This document shows positions 17,879 through 26,378 of a stretch of 64,000 bases of DNA, piece after piece. Position 1 is the stretch's first letter; every line of letters starts with the position of its first letter. The notes beneath the pieces were generated by a model, which was given only the letters and a program-made list of their open reading frames with translations, had not been told where the DNA came from and made no database searches. The DNA is from Nocardia vulneris (GTDB lineage: Bacteria; Actinomycetota; Actinomycetes; Mycobacteriales; Mycobacteriaceae): assembly GCF_001613425.1 (NCBI RefSeq), contig NZ_BDCI01000001.1, positions 62,001 through 126,000 on the forward strand, given 5' to 3'. Made by a program: the position numbers and the translations under genes.

Positions 17879-18490
17879 ATGACCGCACCCACCGCCGTCG
17901 CCTTGGTCTGCACGTTGCAGAAATCGCCCGCCGAGTCCAGCAGCGAACTCATCGCCCGGCACGCGCTCGACGCGCTGGCCGAGCACGACGTCAAAGGCGA
18001 GATCCTGCGGGTGGTGGATTACGACGTGCATCCCGGTGTGCGTGCCGACGAAGGATCCGGCGATCAGTGGCCGACGATCCGCGCCCGCATCGCGGCGGCG
18101 GACATCCTGCTGGTTTCGACACCGACGTGGGTGGGCCACATGTCCTCGGTCGCGCAGCGCGTGCTCGAGCGCCTGGACGCGGAACTGTCCGAAACCGACG
18201 ATGCCGGACGGCCGTCCATGGTGGGCAAGGTCGCCGTCGCCGCCGTGGTGGGCAACGAGGACGGCGCGCACAAGATCGTGGCCGATCTGTTCCAGGGGCT
18301 CAACGACATCGGCTTCTCCGTCCCGGCGCAGGGTTGCACGTACTGGAACGGCGAAGCCATGGGCGGCACCGACTATCAAGATCTCGACGGCGTCCCGGAC
18401 TCGACCGCCTCGGCCACGAAAGCCATGGCGCGCAACGCTGCCCACCTCGCGCGGGTGCTGAACGCCGAGCGCTACCCGGCATACGAATAG
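17879..18490 (+). CDS. Flavodoxin-fold NAD(P)H-dependent oxidoreductase family protein
   Basis: The 203-residue cytosolic protein has the flavodoxin/FMN-reductase fold. A first strand VALVCTLQKSPAESSS forms the phosphate loop, ILLVSTPTWVGHMSSVAQRVLERLD the second FMN loop, and VAVAAVVGNEDGAHKI the third strand. This group includes NADPH-dependent FMN reductases and WrbA-like proteins. The ATG at 17879 has a near-perfect AGGAGGA eight bases upstream. The preceding 18-bp tandem repeat may alter its leader. The substrate is unknown; it probably has a redox-defence role. Confidence 0.82.
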   Translation: MTAPTAVALVCTLQKSPAESSSELIARHALDALAEHDVKGEILRVVDYDVHPGVRADEGSGDQWPTIRARIAAADILLVSTPTWVGHMSSVAQRVLERLDAELSETDDAGRPSMVGKVAVAAVVGNEDGAHKIVADLFQGLNDIGFSVPAQGCTYWNGEAMGGTDYQDLDGVPDSTASATKAMARNAAHLARVLNAERYPAYE

Positions 18491-18588
18491 GTCAGCGCTC
18501 GTGCCCCGAAGGCGCTGCGACGGTTCAAGTTTCGACGGGATATCGCGAGTAGTGCTGGTGCGGGCGAGCACTCGATGAAGGAGCAGTG

Positions 18589-19779
18589 ATGAAGGCAGTG
18601 ACGTGGCAGGGCAAGCGCAAGGTCGGGGTGGAGGAGGTACCCGACCCGCGGATCGAGCAACCGACCGACGCGATCATCCGGGTGACATCGTCCGGGATCT
18701 GCGGCTCGGACCTGCACCTCTATGAAGTCCTCGGCGCGTACATGAGTGCGGGAGATGTGCTGGGGCACGAGCCGATCGGCATCGTGGAGGAGACCGGCGC
18801 GGCGGTCACGAACCTGGCGAAGGGCGACCGCGTGGTGGTGCCGTTCCAGATCAGCTGCGGCCACTGCTTCATGTGCGACCAAGGCTTGACGACCCAGTGC
18901 GAGACCACCCAGGTGCGTGAACGTGGCAGCGGCGCCGCGCTTTTCGGCTATTCGAAGCTGTACGGTCAGGTGCCCGGCGGGCAGGCCGAGTACCTGCGGG
19001 TGCCGCACGCCGACTTCACCCACGTCAAGGTCCCGATCGGCCCGGCCGACGATCGCTTCCTGTACCTGTCGGATGTGCTGCCGACCGCCTGGCAGGCGGT
19101 CGAGTACGCCGCGATCCCGGCGGGCGGGTCGGTGACCGTGCTCGGGCTGGGCCCGATCGGCGACATGGCCTGCCGGATCGCGGCGCAACGCGGATTCCGG
19201 GTGATCGGCGTCGAGCTGGTGCCGGAGCGCCTGGATCGGGTCGCGCGGCGTGGCATCGAGACCATCGATCTCCAGGTGGCCGGGCGGCACCTCGCCGATA
19301 TGGTGCGCGAGAAGACCGCGGGGCGCGGCACCGATTCGGTGATCGACGCCGTCGGCATGGAAGCGCACGGGTCGCCGGTCACCTCGATGGCGCAGAAGGT
19401 CGCCGCGCTGCTGCCGGACGCGGTCGCCGAGAAGGTCAACGACACCGCGGGCGTCGATCGGCTGGCGGCCCTGTACAGCGCGATCGACCTCGTGCGCCGC
19501 GGCGGCACCATCTCGCTGGTCGGCGTGTACGGCGGCATGGTGGATCCGCTGCCCATGCGGGTGCTGTTCGACAAGCAGATCCAGCTGCGGATGGGCCAGG
19601 CCAACGTGAAGCGGTGGGTGGACGATATCCTCCCGCTGCTGCACGATGGCGACCCGCTGGGCGTGGATTCCTTTGCGACGCATCACCTCCCGCTGTCCGG
19701 CGCGCCGGAGGCCTATGCGCAGTTCCAGCAGAAGTCCGACGGTATGGTGAAGGTGGTGTTGACTCCCGGCCGAGAGTGA
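18589..19779 (+). CDS. Zinc-dependent alcohol/formaldehyde dehydrogenase-like (MDR)
   Basis: This 396-residue medium-chain dehydrogenase has probable catalytic zinc ligands Cys38 (SSGICGSDLH) and His60-Glu61 (GHEPIG). Structural zinc cysteines are at 90, 93, 96 and 104, and the NAD-binding GLGPIG lies in TVLGLGPIGDMACRIA. The long loop around residues 255-290 resembles glutathione-independent formaldehyde-dehydrogenase-type enzymes. The ATG at 18589 follows GAAGGAG by six bases; GTG at 18586 would add one residue. It is followed 25 bases later by the GltB-like gene, probably in one transcript. The real substrate is not clear. Confidence 0.87.
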   Translation: MKAVTWQGKRKVGVEEVPDPRIEQPTDAIIRVTSSGICGSDLHLYEVLGAYMSAGDVLGHEPIGIVEETGAAVTNLAKGDRVVVPFQISCGHCFMCDQGLTTQCETTQVRERGSGAALFGYSKLYGQVPGGQAEYLRVPHADFTHVKVPIGPADDRFLYLSDVLPTAWQAVEYAAIPAGGSVTVLGLGPIGDMACRIAAQRGFRVIGVELVPERLDRVARRGIETIDLQVAGRHLADMVREKTAGRGTDSVIDAVGMEAHGSPVTSMAQKVAALLPDAVAEKVNDTAGVDRLAALYSAIDLVRRGGTISLVGVYGGMVDPLPMRVLFDKQIQLRMGQANVKRWVDDILPLLHDGDPLGVDSFATHHLPLSGAPEAYAQFQQKSDGMVKVVLTPGRE

Positions 19780-19804
19780 GCGTGCGAGGAGGGTAAAGCG
19801 GCCT

Positions 19805-21397
19805 ATGCTCCGGTTCTTCGTCGTCGGGTTCCTGCTCGCCGCGACGATCGCGGTGGGTGTCGCCGCCTCGATCGGCTCGTGGGCGTGGTGGGTACTGGCC
19901 GTGGCCCTGGCCGCGCTGCTCGGGGTCGGTAGCTACGATCTGGCGCAGCGGCGCCACGCCGTGCTGCGCAACTATCCGATCCTCGGGCACATGCGGTACC
20001 TGCTGGAAAGCCTGCGACCGGAATTGCAGCAGTATTTCATCGAACGCAACGTCGACGGGCGCCCGTACGACCGCGATATCCGGACGATGATCTACGAGCG
20101 TGCCAAAGGCATTCACGGCGAACTGTCGTTCGGTACCGAGCGGGACATCGAGAGCGTGGGTTACGAGTACCTGGTCCACTCGAACGCGCCGGTGCCCGAG
20201 CCCGCCAGCGCGCCGCGGGTACTGATCGGCGGCCCGGACTGCACCCGGCCGTACTCGATGTCGCTGTTCAACGTGTCGTCGATGAGCTTCGGCGCGCTGT
20301 CGGCGAACGCGCTGCGGGCGCTGAATCGCGGTGCGGCGCTAGGCGGTTTCGCGCACGACACCGGTGAGGGCGGGCTCACGCCGTACCACCTCGACGGCGG
20401 CGGCGACCTGGTGTGGGAGATCGGCTCGGGCTACTTCGGCACCCGCACCCGCGACGGAGCGTTCGATCCGGCCCGGTTCGCCGAGCAGGCCGCGCACGAG
20501 CAGATCAAAGCGATCTCGATCAAACTCAGCCAGGGCGCCAAGCCGGGCCTGGGCGGTGTGCTGCCCGCCGCGAAGGTGAGCGCGGAGATCGCCGAGTTCC
20601 GCGGCGTGCCCGCGCACGAGAAATGTGTCAGTCCGGCAGCGCATTCCGCGTTCCGGACCCCGCGCGAACTGGTGGCGTTCCTCGCCCGGCTGCGCGAACT
20701 TTCGGACGGTAAACCGATCGGATTCAAGCTCTGTCTCGGTTCCCGCAGCGAGTTCCTCGCGATCTGCAAAGCGATGCTGGCCGAGCGCCTCACGCCCGAT
20801 TTCATCCTGGTCGACGGGGCCGAAGGCGGCACGGCCGCAGCACCTTTGGAGTACGAGGACCACGTCGGGCTGCCGCTGACCGACGGGCTGATCACCGTGC
20901 ACAACGCGCTCGTCGGCACCGGACTGCGCGACCGGATCAAGATCGGGGCGAGCGGCAAGGTGGCCGTCGGCAACGACATCGTCAAACGGCTGATCCAAGG
21001 GGCCGACTACACCAACGCGGCGCGCGCCATGATGATGGCCATCGGCTGTATCCAGGCGCAGCGCTGCCACACCAACCACTGCCCGGTCGGCGTGGCCACC
21101 CAGGATCCGCGGCGCGCTCGCGCGCTCGACGTGGCCGACAAGACCGAGCGGGTCCGGCGCTATCAGGAGGCCACGGTCGCGCAGGCCGTGCAGATCATGG
21201 CGTCCCTCGGGGTGGACCACCCGGCCCAGCTCACGCCCCACCTGCTGCGCAAGCGCATCTCGACCACCGAGCAGCTGTCCTACGCCGAACTCTACGACTG
21301 GCTGGCGCCGGGCCAACTGACCGGTGAACCGCCACCCGCCTGGGCCGCGGACTGGGCCGCCGCCGACCCGGACTCGTTCCGTCCCCGCGTGCGCTAG
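19805..21397 (+). CDS. FMN-binding glutamate-synthase-family protein with N-terminal membrane anchor
   Basis: The protein (530 residues) carries two hydrophobic segments within the first 45 residues. The FMN-binding barrel of the glutamate synthase central region follows: SMSFGALSANALRALNRGA, HDTGEGGLTPYH, KLSQGAKPGLGG, DGAEGGTAAAP. The cysteine cluster CIQAQRCHTNHCPVGVATQ, which in glutamate synthase binds a 3Fe-4S centre, is also present. It lacks the glutaminase domain, so it is not a normal glutamate synthase. Members of this stand-alone, membrane-anchored family have no firmly assigned role. GAGGAGG lies upstream of the ATG. Its TAG stop shares bases with a TAG stop on the opposite strand. 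Confidence 0.85.
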   Translation: MLRFFVVGFLLAATIAVGVAASIGSWAWWVLAVALAALLGVGSYDLAQRRHAVLRNYPILGHMRYLLESLRPELQQYFIERNVDGRPYDRDIRTMIYERAKGIHGELSFGTERDIESVGYEYLVHSNAPVPEPASAPRVLIGGPDCTRPYSMSLFNVSSMSFGALSANALRALNRGAALGGFAHDTGEGGLTPYHLDGGGDLVWEIGSGYFGTRTRDGAFDPARFAEQAAHEQIKAISIKLSQGAKPGLGGVLPAAKVSAEIAEFRGVPAHEKCVSPAAHSAFRTPRELVAFLARLRELSDGKPIGFKLCLGSRSEFLAICKAMLAERLTPDFILVDGAEGGTAAAPLEYEDHVGLPLTDGLITVHNALVGTGLRDRIKIGASGKVAVGNDIVKRLIQGADYTNAARAMMMAIGCIQAQRCHTNHCPVGVATQDPRRARALDVADKTERVRRYQEATVAQAVQIMASLGVDHPAQLTPHLLRKRISTTEQLSYAELYDWLAPGQLTGEPPPAWAADWAAADPDSFRPRVR

Positions 21398-21586
21398 CGC
21401 GCAATGTCGTAGCGCTCGCATCGGGCGATCAGCCGAGGCGAACGCCACCGGTGCCAGATCAGATCGAGTGCCCGGGCGAGCAGGCGCGCTCGGCAGCGGG
21501 AACGCCGTGTCGAACCAGATCCGGTAGTCGAGTTCGGTGCCCGCGCGGACAGGTGGGCGCTCGCAGCCGAAATTGCGAACTTGCAC
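21394..21586 (-). pseudogene. Possible frameshifted remnant of a small gene
   Basis: Minus-strand reading from GTG 21586 gives protein-like, GC3-rich sequence, GTELDYRIWFDTAFPLP, up to about base 21490. The good codon pattern then moves to another frame, which reads ARLLARALDLIWHRWRSPR and ends with a TAG at 21396-21394. Joining the two frames would give one product of about 62 residues. I do not recognise the family. The TAG is shared in antisense with the stop of the GltB-like gene. The rest of the gap to 21826 shows no other gene. Alternatives are a sequencing error, or chance coding-like sequence in GC-rich DNA. Confidence 0.3.
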
Positions 21587-21826
21587 AACCGCGCGGTGGT
21601 CCTTGTTGTGCGCCGGTACCGACGCCGGCGCCGGTCGCCGCGCCGTGGCGAGCAGGGGGAATGGCGCTGCTCGCCGGGGTGGAGTAGGTTTCGAGGAGGT
21701 TCAGACAGGAGCCGACGGTAGTCCCCGCTCGAGACGGCTCCCTTCGGTGTCGCCGCATTCGGCCCGGCCTATCACCGAATCAAGCTGGGCGATATGTCCG
21801 TTCGGCGGTGAACCGGAGCGTTGAGC

Positions 21827-22258
21827 ATGACCAATCAGGTAAGTCCGCGCCAACCCCGCATGTCTCGTCGACTGTTGTCGCACCCGCAGCATTCCAGAAC
21901 GCGCGATTACGCGCGCGGCAAGTTGCGCATCCGGGTGGACGCCCTGCCCGGGATCCGGGTGCTGGCCGTCGTCGGCGACCTCGATCTCGCCACCGCACCC
22001 CTGCTGCACGAGGTCGTGCGGGCCGGTGAGCACTTCCCCGCGACGGTGGTGGATACCAGCCGGATCGCCTTCCTCGGCCTCGCCGGAGTGGACGTGCTCA
22101 TCCTCGCCGCCGAACGGGCCGAAGGCGGCGACCGGAAATTCGCTGCGGTGGTGTCGTCGCGGCCCACCCAGCGGGCGTTCGACCTGTCCGGCGCGGCCGC
22201 CTGGATCAGGTGCTATCCCCGCTTGGGCAGCGCGCTGGACGCATTCTCGCAAGCCTGA
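21827..22258 (+). CDS. STAS-domain protein (anti-sigma-factor-antagonist-like)
   Basis: This 143-residue protein has an N-terminal basic tail of about 30 residues and then a STAS fold: RVLAVVGDLDLATAPLLHEVV and VVDTSRIAFLGLAGVDVLILAAE. STAS antagonists bind anti-sigma kinases and are switched by phosphorylation of a serine in the DSxG turn. Here that turn reads FLGLAGV, so neither the usual aspartate nor the phospho-serine is present. It may be a constitutive or non-phosphorylated partner, or a different kind of STAS sensor. ATG 21827 was chosen with GGAG ten bases upstream; TTG 21821 is an alternative. Confidence 0.75.
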   Translation: MTNQVSPRQPRMSRRLLSHPQHSRTRDYARGKLRIRVDALPGIRVLAVVGDLDLATAPLLHEVVRAGEHFPATVVDTSRIAFLGLAGVDVLILAAERAEGGDRKFAAVVSSRPTQRAFDLSGAAAWIRCYPRLGSALDAFSQA

Positions 22259-22301
22259 GCAAGCCTGAACAAGCTGCTGACCTCGGACGACACGCTGGTG
22301 C

Positions 22302-23792
22302 ATGATCCGCGTGCCGGTGGGTAGCCGATCATGGATGGACCAACTACGAGCACCGATTCTGGACGCACTGGACGACTACCGGCGGCGTGGCCGGTACGGC
22401 TTCACGCCGCCCGGCCATCGCCAGGGACGCGGCGTGGACGACCGGGTACGGCAGGTACTCGGCGACGCTTTCCGTAGCGACGTGCTCGCCGCCGGCGGGC
22501 TCGATGATCGGCGCACCCGAAACGAGTACCTGTCGGACGCCGAAGAGCTGATGGCCGATGCCGTCGGCGCCGAGATGGCGTTCTTCTCCACCTGCGGCAG
22601 CTCGCTGTCGGTGAAGGCCGCGATGCTCGCCGTGGCGGGTGGTGGCGACGGCGGGCTGATCCTCGGGCGGGACAGCCACAAATCGATCGTCGCCGGACTG
22701 ATCTTCGCCGGCCTGCTGCCCCGCTGGGTGACCCCGCGCTGGGACGCCGAGCGGCATTTCTCCCATCCGCCCTCGGTCGAGCAGATCGAGGACGCGTGGC
22801 AGCGCCATCCGGACGCCTCTGGTGCGTTGATCGTCAGTCCGAGCCCGTACGGGACCTGCGCGGATATCGCCGGCATCGCCGCGGTGTGCCACCGCCGCGG
22901 CAAGCCGCTGATCGTCGACGAGGCGTGGGGCGCGCATCTGCCGTTCCACGAGGAGCTGCCGACCTGGGCGATGGACGCGGGCGCCGATGTCTGCGTGGTG
23001 AGCGTGCACAAGATGGGCGCCGGGTTCGAGCAAGGCTCGGTCTTCCACGTGCAAGGCGATCTGATCGATCGGGCGCGGTTGAGCGCGTGCGCCGACCTGC
23101 TGATGACCACCAGCCCGAACGTCTTGATATACGCCGCGATCGACGGTTGGCGCCGCCAGATGGTGCAGGACGGTCACCGGTTGCTCGGTGCCGCGTTGGG
23201 TTTGTCGGATCGGCTGCGCACCGAGCTGGCGCGGATACCGGGCATTCAGGTGATGGAGAAGGAGCTGCTCGGCGTCGAAGCGTCGCACGACTTGGATCGA
23301 ATGCAGGTGCTGATGGACGTATCCGGTACGGGGGCAACGGGTTACGAGGTCGCCGACTGGTTGCGTGCGGAACGGCACGTCGACATCGGGCTCAGCGACC
23401 ATCGACGCGTTCTGGCCACGCTGTCCTTCGCCGACGACGACGAGACCGCGGACCGGCTCGTCGCGGCGCTCACCGCTTGGCGGGAGCAGTTGAAAGAGCC
23501 TGCGCCGCACCATATCCGGCTGCTGTCCCCGGAGGAGCTGGAACTGGAGACCGTCATGCTGCCGCGCGATGCCTTCTTCGGCCGGGGGCAGGCGGTGCCG
23601 CTGGCGGAGGCGCCGGGACGGATCGCGGCCGAACAGGTCACGCCGTACCCGCCGGGTATTCCGGTCATCGTCCCCGGTGAGCGGATCGACGAGGCGGTCG
23701 TCGAATACCTGCGCACGGGGCTGGATTCCGGCATGAACGTGCCCGATCCCGCCGATCCCGAACTCCATACCATCCGCGTGGTCACCGAGTGA
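22302..23792 (+). CDS. Orn/Lys/Arg decarboxylase family protein (PLP, fold type I)
   Basis: The protein (496 residues) matches the aspartate-aminotransferase-fold group of basic amino acid decarboxylases. It has FTPPGHRQG near residue 34, FFSTCGSSLSVKAA, LGRDSHKSIV, the PLP-pyridine aspartate in VDEAWGAH (Asp206), and the Schiff-base lysine Lys237 in VSVHKMGAGFEQGS. The C-terminal domain follows. It would decarboxylate lysine, ornithine or arginine to a diamine, contributing to polyamine supply or acid tolerance; the true substrate cannot be told. The start could be ATG 22302 or ATG 22335, since neither has a strong ribosome binding site. It is 12 bases upstream of the UdgX gene. Confidence 0.88.
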   Translation: MIRVPVGSRSWMDQLRAPILDALDDYRRRGRYGFTPPGHRQGRGVDDRVRQVLGDAFRSDVLAAGGLDDRRTRNEYLSDAEELMADAVGAEMAFFSTCGSSLSVKAAMLAVAGGGDGGLILGRDSHKSIVAGLIFAGLLPRWVTPRWDAERHFSHPPSVEQIEDAWQRHPDASGALIVSPSPYGTCADIAGIAAVCHRRGKPLIVDEAWGAHLPFHEELPTWAMDAGADVCVVSVHKMGAGFEQGSVFHVQGDLIDRARLSACADLLMTTSPNVLIYAAIDGWRRQMVQDGHRLLGAALGLSDRLRTELARIPGIQVMEKELLGVEASHDLDRMQVLMDVSGTGATGYEVADWLRAERHVDIGLSDHRRVLATLSFADDDETADRLVAALTAWREQLKEPAPHHIRLLSPEELELETVMLPRDAFFGRGQAVPLAEAPGRIAAEQVTPYPPGIPVIVPGERIDEAVVEYLRTGLDSGMNVPDPADPELHTIRVVTE

Positions 23793-23804
23793 ACGGAAGT
23801 CGTT

Positions 23805-24443
23805 GTGCCCGGTCGTGATGCAGCACCAGGAGCCGCCGAATTCGTCCCGAGCGGGCGGCCCTCGCTGCGTACCCTGCGGGCGGCCGCGCAAGGGTGTCAC
23901 GGTTGTGATCTGTACCGGGATGCCACTCAGACGGTGTTCGGCGAGGGACCGGCCGCGGCCGCCCTTGTGATGGTGGGGGAGCAGCCCGGCGACCAAGAGG
24001 ACGTGCAGGGGCATCCCTTCGTCGGCCCGGCGGGTGGTCTGCTGGACCGTGCGCTGGCCGAGGCGGGCATACCGCGCGATCAGGTCTACCTCACCAACGC
24101 GGTGAAGCATTTCAAGTTCACCGAGCGCGGGAAGCGGCGAATTCACCGACAGCCCGGTCGCACCGAGATCGTCGCCTGCTCCGCGTGGCTCGGCGCGGAG
24201 CTGTCCCTCGTGCGCCCGAAGCTGGTGGTGGGGTTGGGCGCGATCGCCGCCAAAGCGTTGCTGGGCAACGCTTTCAAGGTCAGCGAGCGTCGCGGCGAGG
24301 TGATCGCGCACGGCGACTACGACGTGATCACCACCGTGCACCCCGCCGCGGTGCTGCGCGCGCCGGACCGGACCGCGGCCTACCGGGCGTTCGTCGACGA
24401 TCTCGGAATCATTGCCAGGCAAGCCGGTTTCCGGCCCGGCTGA
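23805..24443 (+). CDS. udgX: UdgX-family uracil-DNA glycosylase
   Basis: The 212-residue protein has UDG-superfamily motif GEQPGDQEDVQGHPFVGPAG (18 residues in, around 58-77) and the late HPAAVLRAP. It also has the extra loop GKRRIHRQP at 109-117 that marks UdgX. In mycobacterial UdgX the histidine of this loop forms a covalent bond with the DNA after uracil removal; here that is His114. Cys31 and Cys34 (CHGCDLY) and Cys125 are likely ligands of the iron-sulfur cluster. The start is GTG 23805 with GGAAG five bases upstream. It lies directly after the decarboxylase gene. Confidence 0.9.
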   Translation: MPGRDAAPGAAEFVPSGRPSLRTLRAAAQGCHGCDLYRDATQTVFGEGPAAAALVMVGEQPGDQEDVQGHPFVGPAGGLLDRALAEAGIPRDQVYLTNAVKHFKFTERGKRRIHRQPGRTEIVACSAWLGAELSLVRPKLVVGLGAIAAKALLGNAFKVSERRGEVIAHGDYDVITTVHPAAVLRAPDRTAAYRAFVDDLGIIARQAGFRPG

Positions 24444-24521
24444 GCCTGTTTCTGCTCCGGTTGCCCGGGTATGCCGCCCCTGACCGAGTCGCGCAACGCG
24501 ACAGCAACGAAAGGGGTTCAC

Positions 24522-24983
24522 ATGAGTACGTTGGCCGCCACCGTGGATGTCGAGGTACCGGTCCGCACCGCCTACAACCAGTGGACGCAGTTCGAGTCGT
24601 TCCCCGAGTTCATGGAGGGTGTGGAGGCGGTGCAGCAGCTCGACGACCGGCACACCCACTGGCGCATCCACGTCGGGCCCTCGACCCGTGAGTTCGATGC
24701 CACCATCACCGAGCAGCACCCGGACGAACGGGTGGCGTGGAAGTCCGATTCCGGCCCTCAGCACGCGGGGGTGATCACCTTCCACCGGCTCGACGACACG
24801 CACACCCGGATCACCGCGCAGATGGACGTCGACCCGGACGGCTTCGTGGAGACGGCCGCCGACCGGCTCGGCGTGCTGAAGCACCGGGTGAACGGCGATA
24901 TGCAGCGGTTCAAGAAGTTCATCGAGAGCAGGCAGCACGAGACCGGCGCGTGGCGCGGGGATATCGAGCGTCCCGACGCCTGA
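24522..24983 (+). CDS. SRPBCC (cyclase/dehydrase-like) family protein
   Basis: This 153-residue protein has the START/Bet v1-like fold of the polyketide cyclase/dehydrase group: STLAATVDVEVPVRTAYNQWTQFESFPEFMEGV, then a beta-rich middle and a long C-terminal helix around DRLGVLKHRVNGDMQRFKKFI. Members bind hydrophobic ligands; stand-alone copies like this are common in actinobacteria, often near stress genes, and few have known roles. The ATG at 24522 has AAGGGG six bases upstream. It precedes the NDH-2-like gene by 40 bases, so co-transcription is likely. Confidence 0.85.
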   Translation: MSTLAATVDVEVPVRTAYNQWTQFESFPEFMEGVEAVQQLDDRHTHWRIHVGPSTREFDATITEQHPDERVAWKSDSGPQHAGVITFHRLDDTHTRITAQMDVDPDGFVETAADRLGVLKHRVNGDMQRFKKFIESRQHETGAWRGDIERPDA

Positions 24984-25023
24984 TCGCCGTTCGAGGCCCG
25001 ACCAGAGACAGAGGAGGTAGCCG

Positions 25024-26367
25024 GTGGTGCCGGTAGCCGAGACCGAGAGCCCGCAGCGGGTGGTGATCGTCGGCAGCGGCTTCGCCGGCTTCACCTGTGC
25101 CGCGAAACTGTGCCACCGACTGGCGAAGGCGGGCAGCGACATCGAGGTCGTGCTCGTCACGCCCGACGACTACATGCTCTATACGCCGTTGCTGCCGGAC
25201 GTGGCGGGCGGACTGATCGATCCCCGATTCGTGGTGATCTCGCTCGCCGACGCGCTGCCGCGGGTGCGGCTCGTCGTCGGCAAAGCCGAATCCGTTGACC
25301 TGCAACGCAAGTCGATCACCGTGCGCAGCGAGTACTACCCGCCGCGGGAACTCTCGTGGGATCGGCTGGTGCTCACGCCCGGCTCGGTGACCCGGCTCTT
25401 CGATGTGCCGGGTCTGGCCGAGCACGGGCGCGGCCTGAAAACCATTGCCGAGGCCCTGTATCTGCGGGAGCAACTGCTCCGCCAACTCGAATTGGCCGAC
25501 CACGAAGACGATCCCGAGCTACGGCGGGCCCGCCGCACCGTGGTGGTGGTCGGCGCTTCGTACGCGGGCACCGAACTGATCGCACAGTTGCGCGCGCTCG
25601 CCGACGCCTACGCCCACCGCCGCGGTTTCGATCCCGCCGAGGTGCGTTTCGTGCTGCTGGACATGGCCGACCGGGTGATGCCCGAAGTGGGCCAACGACT
25701 CGGGGACAAGGTCCTGGCGGTGTTGCGGGGGAGGGGAATCGACATCCGATTGCAGACCTCGCTGCGTGAGCTGACCGAAGGCCACGTCGTGCTCACCGAC
25801 GACAGCGTGATCCCGACCCACACCGTGGCCTGGGTGACCGGCGTGACCGGTGCACCGCTGTTGCGCACCCTGGATCTGCCCCTGGAACGCGGCCGCCTGG
25901 TGGTCGACTCGAAGCTGGGCGTGCCCGGTCATCCCGACGTGTTCGCGGGCGGCGATGCGGCGGCGGTCCCGGACCTGACCAAACCCGGCGAGATCACCCC
26001 GCCGACCGCGCAGCATGCGACGCGTCAGGGAAAAACCTTGGCGCGCAATGTGGCCGCGAGCCTCGGCCTCAGCACCGCCGCACCGTACAAGCACCGCGAC
26101 ATGGGCTTGGTCGTCGATCTGGGTCCGGGCTTCGCCGTCGCCAACCCGCTGGGTATCCACCTGTCGGGGCGGCTCGCCAAGGTCGTGACCCGGGCCTATC
26201 ACACCTATGCGGTGCCCAGAGGCGTGAATCGGTGGGCGATCTCGTTGGCGTATGCCACCGACGCGGTGACGCCACGCCCGCTGGCCCTGCTCGGCCTGGT
26301 CAGCCCGGAGGAAGCCAGTTTCGGTGGCAGCGAAGGGATTCCGAAGACGCAACCGGCATCGAAATAG
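25024..26367 (+). CDS. NAD(P)/FAD oxidoreductase, type II NADH dehydrogenase-like
   Basis: The 447-residue flavoprotein has two dinucleotide folds. VVIVGSGFAGFTCAAKL at the N-terminus is for FAD and TVVVVGASYAGTELIAQL near residue 175 is for NAD(P)H. Between and after them are the NDH-2-like LTPGSVTRLFDVPGLAEHGRGLKT and VFAGGDAAAVPD. Such enzymes pass electrons from NADH to quinone at the membrane face without pumping protons. A C-terminal amphipathic segment would allow membrane binding. GTG starts at 25024 or 25027 follow AGAGGAGG. It is 11 bases upstream of the HhH protein gene. Confidence 0.85.
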   Translation: MVPVAETESPQRVVIVGSGFAGFTCAAKLCHRLAKAGSDIEVVLVTPDDYMLYTPLLPDVAGGLIDPRFVVISLADALPRVRLVVGKAESVDLQRKSITVRSEYYPPRELSWDRLVLTPGSVTRLFDVPGLAEHGRGLKTIAEALYLREQLLRQLELADHEDDPELRRARRTVVVVGASYAGTELIAQLRALADAYAHRRGFDPAEVRFVLLDMADRVMPEVGQRLGDKVLAVLRGRGIDIRLQTSLRELTEGHVVLTDDSVIPTHTVAWVTGVTGAPLLRTLDLPLERGRLVVDSKLGVPGHPDVFAGGDAAAVPDLTKPGEITPPTAQHATRQGKTLARNVAASLGLSTAAPYKHRDMGLVVDLGPGFAVANPLGIHLSGRLAKVVTRAYHTYAVPRGVNRWAISLAYATDAVTPRPLALLGLVSPEEASFGGSEGIPKTQPASK

Positions 26368-26378
26368 GAGGAGGCGCC

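Noticed and set aside
21398..21826. tRNA or small RNA in the 429-base gap
   Set aside because: I found no cloverleaf or anticodon-loop pattern; the left part is better read as a decayed gene.
22344..25160. Very long minus-strand open frame (over 900 codons)
   Set aside because: It spans three well-supported plus-strand genes (decarboxylase, UdgX, SRPBCC) and reads as Arg/His/Gly-rich low-quality protein, a GC-rich antisense shadow.
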